DNA of 64,000 nt from Candidatus Thiovulum stygium. Lineage in GTDB: Bacteria; Campylobacterota; Campylobacteria; Campylobacterales; Thiovulaceae. Within the stretch, counting starts at the first letter, position 1, and the number at the start of each line of letters is the position of its first letter. Below are positions 63,224 to 64,000 of this stretch, piece by piece. Made by a program: the position numbers and the translations under genes. The stretch spans positions 1,134,001-1,198,000 of the forward strand of contig CP091137.1 in the NCBI GenBank assembly GCA_021582295.1. The letters are read 5' to 3'. Below the pieces are notes generated by a model. It had not been told where the DNA came from, made no database searches, and was given only the letters and a program-made list of their open reading frames with translations.

Positions 63224-64000
63224 ATGAATCTTGAACAACTTTTAGCATATTCAAATCACAATAAGGCATCAGATTTACATTTGGTGCATAATAATCCGCC
63301 ACAAATTAGAATTGATGGTTCATTAGTTCCAATCGAATATAAAATATTATCTGGAACAGATATCGAAAATTTAATTTTTCCATATTTATCAAAAGAACAA
63401 ATTTCAGAATTTAATCTTAATCATGAATTAGATACTGCTTTGGCTTTTCCAAAAGCTGGACGATTTCGAGCAAATTTATATCGAACTATGGGTGAAACAG
63501 CTTCAGCTTTTCGAACGATTCCAACAACTGTTCCAACTCTTGACGAATTAAAATCACCAGAAATTTTTAAACAACTTATCAAAATTGAAAAAGGTCTAAT
63601 TTTAGTTACTGGAGCAACTGGAAGTGGAAAATCTACAACAATTTCAGCAATGATAAATGAGATTAATATATCTCATCATAAACATATAATGACAATCGAA
63701 GATCCACTTGAATTTGTTCATAAAAGTAAAAAATCGCTTATTTCTCATCGAAATGTTGGAAGTGATACAAAAAGTTTTACTTCAGCTTTGAAATATGCTC
63801 TTCGTCAAGATCCTGATGTTATTCTTATTGGTGAAATGCGGGATCGTGAAACAATTGGAGCAGGTTTAACAATTGCAGAAACTGGACATCTTGTTTTTGG
63901 AACTTTACATACAAATTCAGCACCTCAAAGTATTAACAGAATTATAGATATCTTCGAAAGTGAAAAACAAAATCAGATCAGAATGCAACTTTCGACGACT
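63224..64000 (+). CDS. pilT: Type IV pilus retraction ATPase PilT, cut by window end
   Basis: The first 259 residues of a PilT-type ATPase, running off the window. MNLEQLLAYSNHNKASDLHL and VHNNPPQIRIDGSLVPIEY form the PilT N-terminal domain. The ATPase core has Walker A VTGATGSGKSTTISAMINEI near 126-145, the Asp box MTIEDPLEFVHKSK, the arginine region ALRQDPDVILIGEMRDRETI near 195-214 and the His box TGHLVFGTLHTNSAPQSINR. PilT retracts type IV pili, which pulls DNA to the cell in transformation and drives twitching. AAAGGTC precedes the ATG. It is divergent from ubiE. Confidence 0.93.
   Translation, partial: MNLEQLLAYSNHNKASDLHLVHNNPPQIRIDGSLVPIEYKILSGTDIENLIFPYLSKEQISEFNLNHELDTALAFPKAGRFRANLYRTMGETASAFRTIPTTVPTLDELKSPEIFKQLIKIEKGLILVTGATGSGKSTTISAMINEINISHHKHIMTIEDPLEFVHKSKKSLISHRNVGSDTKSFTSALKYALRQDPDVILIGEMRDRETIGAGLTIAETGHLVFGTLHTNSAPQSINRIIDIFESEKQNQIRMQLSTT

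Noticed and set aside
1-64000. CRISPR arrays, tRNA or rRNA genes
   Set aside because: No regularly spaced repeats, no tRNA-type T-loop with matching arms and no rRNA segments were noticed in the gaps.

Overview
This window is AT-rich chromosomal DNA (roughly 28% GC by eye) from a bacterium that is most likely a member of Campylobacterota (former Epsilonproteobacteria). Pointers are the gene set and family types: FlhA beside an Lnt, a short AAK-only ProB, a GNAT-type ArgA, AtpZ, a DUF6394-like membrane protein, SiaB/SiaC, DUF302-like proteins and many TTG starts. Genus cannot be fixed from the sequence alone; a Thiovulum- or Sulfurimonas-like lineage is a guess. No rRNA, tRNA, CRISPR array or intact insertion sequence was recognised.

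Layout. 0-5 kb: two DUF302-like proteins (+), then a minus-strand run bioC, CsgG/FlgT-like lipoprotein, dprA, a small CxC protein, folE, ankyrin protein and cca. 6.6-10 kb: flhA and lnt (+). 10.1-16 kb (minus): uup-type ABC-F ATPase, degenerate GGDEF protein, clpP, tig, moaC. 16-18.7 kb: small lipoprotein and a large exported beta-propeller protein. 19-28 kb (+): yqeY, CopD-like membrane protein, rsmG, secA, tgt, prepilin peptidase, trpF, atpZ and unknown genes. 28-33 kb (minus): proB, unknown gene, purD, dgkA, metG. 33-40.4 kb (+): PqiB/MCE protein, beta-helix lipoprotein, gpsA, pepA, pdxJ. 40.5-44 kb is accessory: an HpaII-like restriction-modification pair with a broken nuclease, a CAP-domain protein and a polysaccharide deacetylase. 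44-47.5 kb: rpmJ-rpsM-rpsK-rpsD-rpoA-rplQ. 47.5-57 kb: lpxB, topA, phosphoesterase, SiaB-SiaC-HD-GYP signalling genes, nfo, mog, argA, ATPase. 57-64 kb: LysR regulator, antiporter, lipoprotein, pgi, ffh, ubiE, and the start of pilT.

The most striking signal is a dispersed 8-mer, GATGAGGT (extended YGATGAGGTY). I counted at least 36 copies on both strands, about one per 1.8 kb, against an expectation near 0.8 for this composition. It lies inside genes in several reading frames, encoding different peptides (DEV, TSS, PHR, LI, SMR), and is enriched between genes. Three intergenic positions hold it as inverted pairs that look like transcription terminators. This is the signature of a DNA uptake sequence as known in Neisseriaceae and Pasteurellaceae; I know of none described in Campylobacterota. 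The window also carries genes of the transformation/type IV pilus machinery: dprA, a prepilin peptidase and pilT.

A second window-wide pattern is that at least nine genes are interrupted by single-base frameshifts, nearly all repaired by adding one base to a short A or T run. That is what homopolymer under-calling looks like, although slippage-rescued genes are an alternative. The split HpaII-like nuclease does not fit this pattern and looks like true decay.
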